12,931 bases of DNA, from the NCBI GenBank assembly GCA_031271875.1, contig JAISVD010000230.1, forward strand, positions 1 through 12,931, given 5' to 3'. A program made the position numbers and the translations under genes. The stretch is from Spirochaetaceae bacterium (GTDB lineage: Bacteria > Spirochaetota > Spirochaetia > Treponematales > Treponemataceae). This document shows, piece after piece, positions 12,280 through 12,931 of this stretch. Under the pieces are notes generated by a model. The model was not told where the DNA came from, did not search any database, and was given only the letters and a program-made list of their open reading frames with translations. Position 1 is the stretch's first letter. Each line of letters begins with the position of its first letter.

Positions 12280-12931
12280 TCAGCTCCGCTGAAAAGCCTG
12301 CTCGATAATCCGTTCATCCGGACGTTTGGTCAGCAAGCTCACCACGGGAACCACTACAAACGGAATAATCATTGCAAGCGACGAAGCGAGGGGCGAGTTG
12401 TCCGGCCCCAGAATAAAAATAAGGAGAACCGCCGCCGCCGCCCCGGCATACATCCCCGCATAGGCTGCCGCCTTTGTAACCCGCTTCCAGAATATTCCGT
12501 AAATGTACGGAGCCATAAACGCCCCGGAAAGCACGCCCCAGGAAAGAGACATAAGGGTAACAATAAAACCGATCTGCATCCGGGAAATAATATATGAACA
12601 GAGAATGAACACCGCGCTCAGTATGCGCATCATAGTCACCGACTGTTTTTCGGAAACCGAAGGGTTAAGATATCCCTTGTACAGATCAATGGTAATCGCG
12701 GAAGATGAAACCAGAATCATTGAAGCAAGGGTTGACATCGAAGCCGAAAGGATCAGCAGCATAATCATCGCCAGCAGCGCCTCCGGCAGATAGGTCGTCA
12801 GCAGTGTGGGCACGATAAAATCGAAATTGATCCCCCCCGAAGCAACCCGCGGGACTGTCGCCCCGGTAAAAAACACATGCCCCAGCGCCCCGGTGTAATA
12901 CGCCGTCACACCGATAACAAGCGCGAAAACA
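12280..12931 (-). CDS. Sodium:solute symporter (SSS family), C-terminal part
   Basis: About 216 codons of a membrane transporter; the 5' part lies beyond the right edge and the frame is open to base 12931. Signature SSS-family residues are seen: LILSASMSTLASMILVSSSA followed by ITIDLYKGY, which includes the Ser pair that helps bind sodium in family members. About five to six hydrophobic spans are visible, including FILCSYIIS, GFIVTLMSLSWGVLSGAF, a Gly/Ala-rich span (AGMYAGAAAAVLLIFIL) and IIPFVVVPVVSLL, before a short polar tail. The protein imports a small solute driven by sodium; proline, pantothenate, sugar or carboxylate are all possible and sequence alone does not decide. It converges on hydE with only 5 bp between stops and is a separate transcription unit. 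Confidence 0.9.
   Translation of the reverse strand, partial: VFALVIGVTAYYTGALGHVFFTGATVPRVASGGINFDFIVPTLLTTYLPEALLAMIMLLILSASMSTLASMILVSSSAITIDLYKGYLNPSVSEKQSVTMMRILSAVFILCSYIISRMQIGFIVTLMSLSWGVLSGAFMAPYIYGIFWKRVTKAAAYAGMYAGAAAAVLLIFILGPDNSPLASSLAMIIPFVVVPVVSLLTKRPDERIIEQAFQRS

Overview
The window looks like a chromosomal segment of a spirochete, most likely a Treponema of the termite-gut, H2-metabolising kind. This is an inference from gene content: a bacterial-type thrS, a secreted NagZ-like glycosidase, and a TM1266-hydG-hydF-hydE cluster for [FeFe]-hydrogenase maturation. Base composition is moderate in the core genes. It becomes visibly AT-rich between about 5.2 and 7.8 kb, where the accessory genes lie. 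No rRNA, CRISPR array or intact insertion sequence was seen.

Left part (1-3150): the 3' end of thrS runs rightward and meets a leftward two-gene operon. That operon is a secreted family-3 glycoside hydrolase (NagZ-like) translationally coupled by an ATGA overlap to a GNAT acetyltransferase. A good sigma-70-like promoter sits upstream of the hydrolase. A rightward tRNA-Leu(TAG) follows, with a very strong terminator-like palindrome that carries an inverted copy of part of the tRNA T-arm.

Middle part (3152-7956), between tRNA-Leu and a leftward tRNA-Val(CAC): a doubtful small ORF, a leftward protein resembling the squalene-cyclase/prenyltransferase alpha-barrel fold, and a divergent GNAT acetyltransferase with an operator-like palindrome in the shared intergenic region. 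Then come leftward AT-rich accessory genes: a stand-alone ImmA/IrrE-type metalloprotease with an unrecognised 83-residue partner, and a DUF4041 plus GIY-YIG (T5orf172) nuclease. The nuclease has its zinc-ribbon/coiled-coil N-terminus in a different frame, separated at a run of seven A. Its domain content resembles the SNIPE anti-phage nuclease, so this block may be a small defence island beside tRNA-Val.

Right part (8000-12931): a rightward operon of a TM1266-type small ACT-like regulator, hydG, hydF and hydE builds the H-cluster of [FeFe] hydrogenase. HydG makes the Fe(CO)2CN synthon, HydE processes it, and HydF is the GTPase scaffold. No hydrogenase structural gene is present, so the target enzyme is encoded elsewhere. 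The operon has an unusually long, structured leader of about 250 nt. HydF has Gln in place of the usual His just before its C-terminal CxxC. HydE ends in an 18-bp triplicated tail. A leftward sodium:solute symporter, cut by the window edge, ends 5 bp past hydE.
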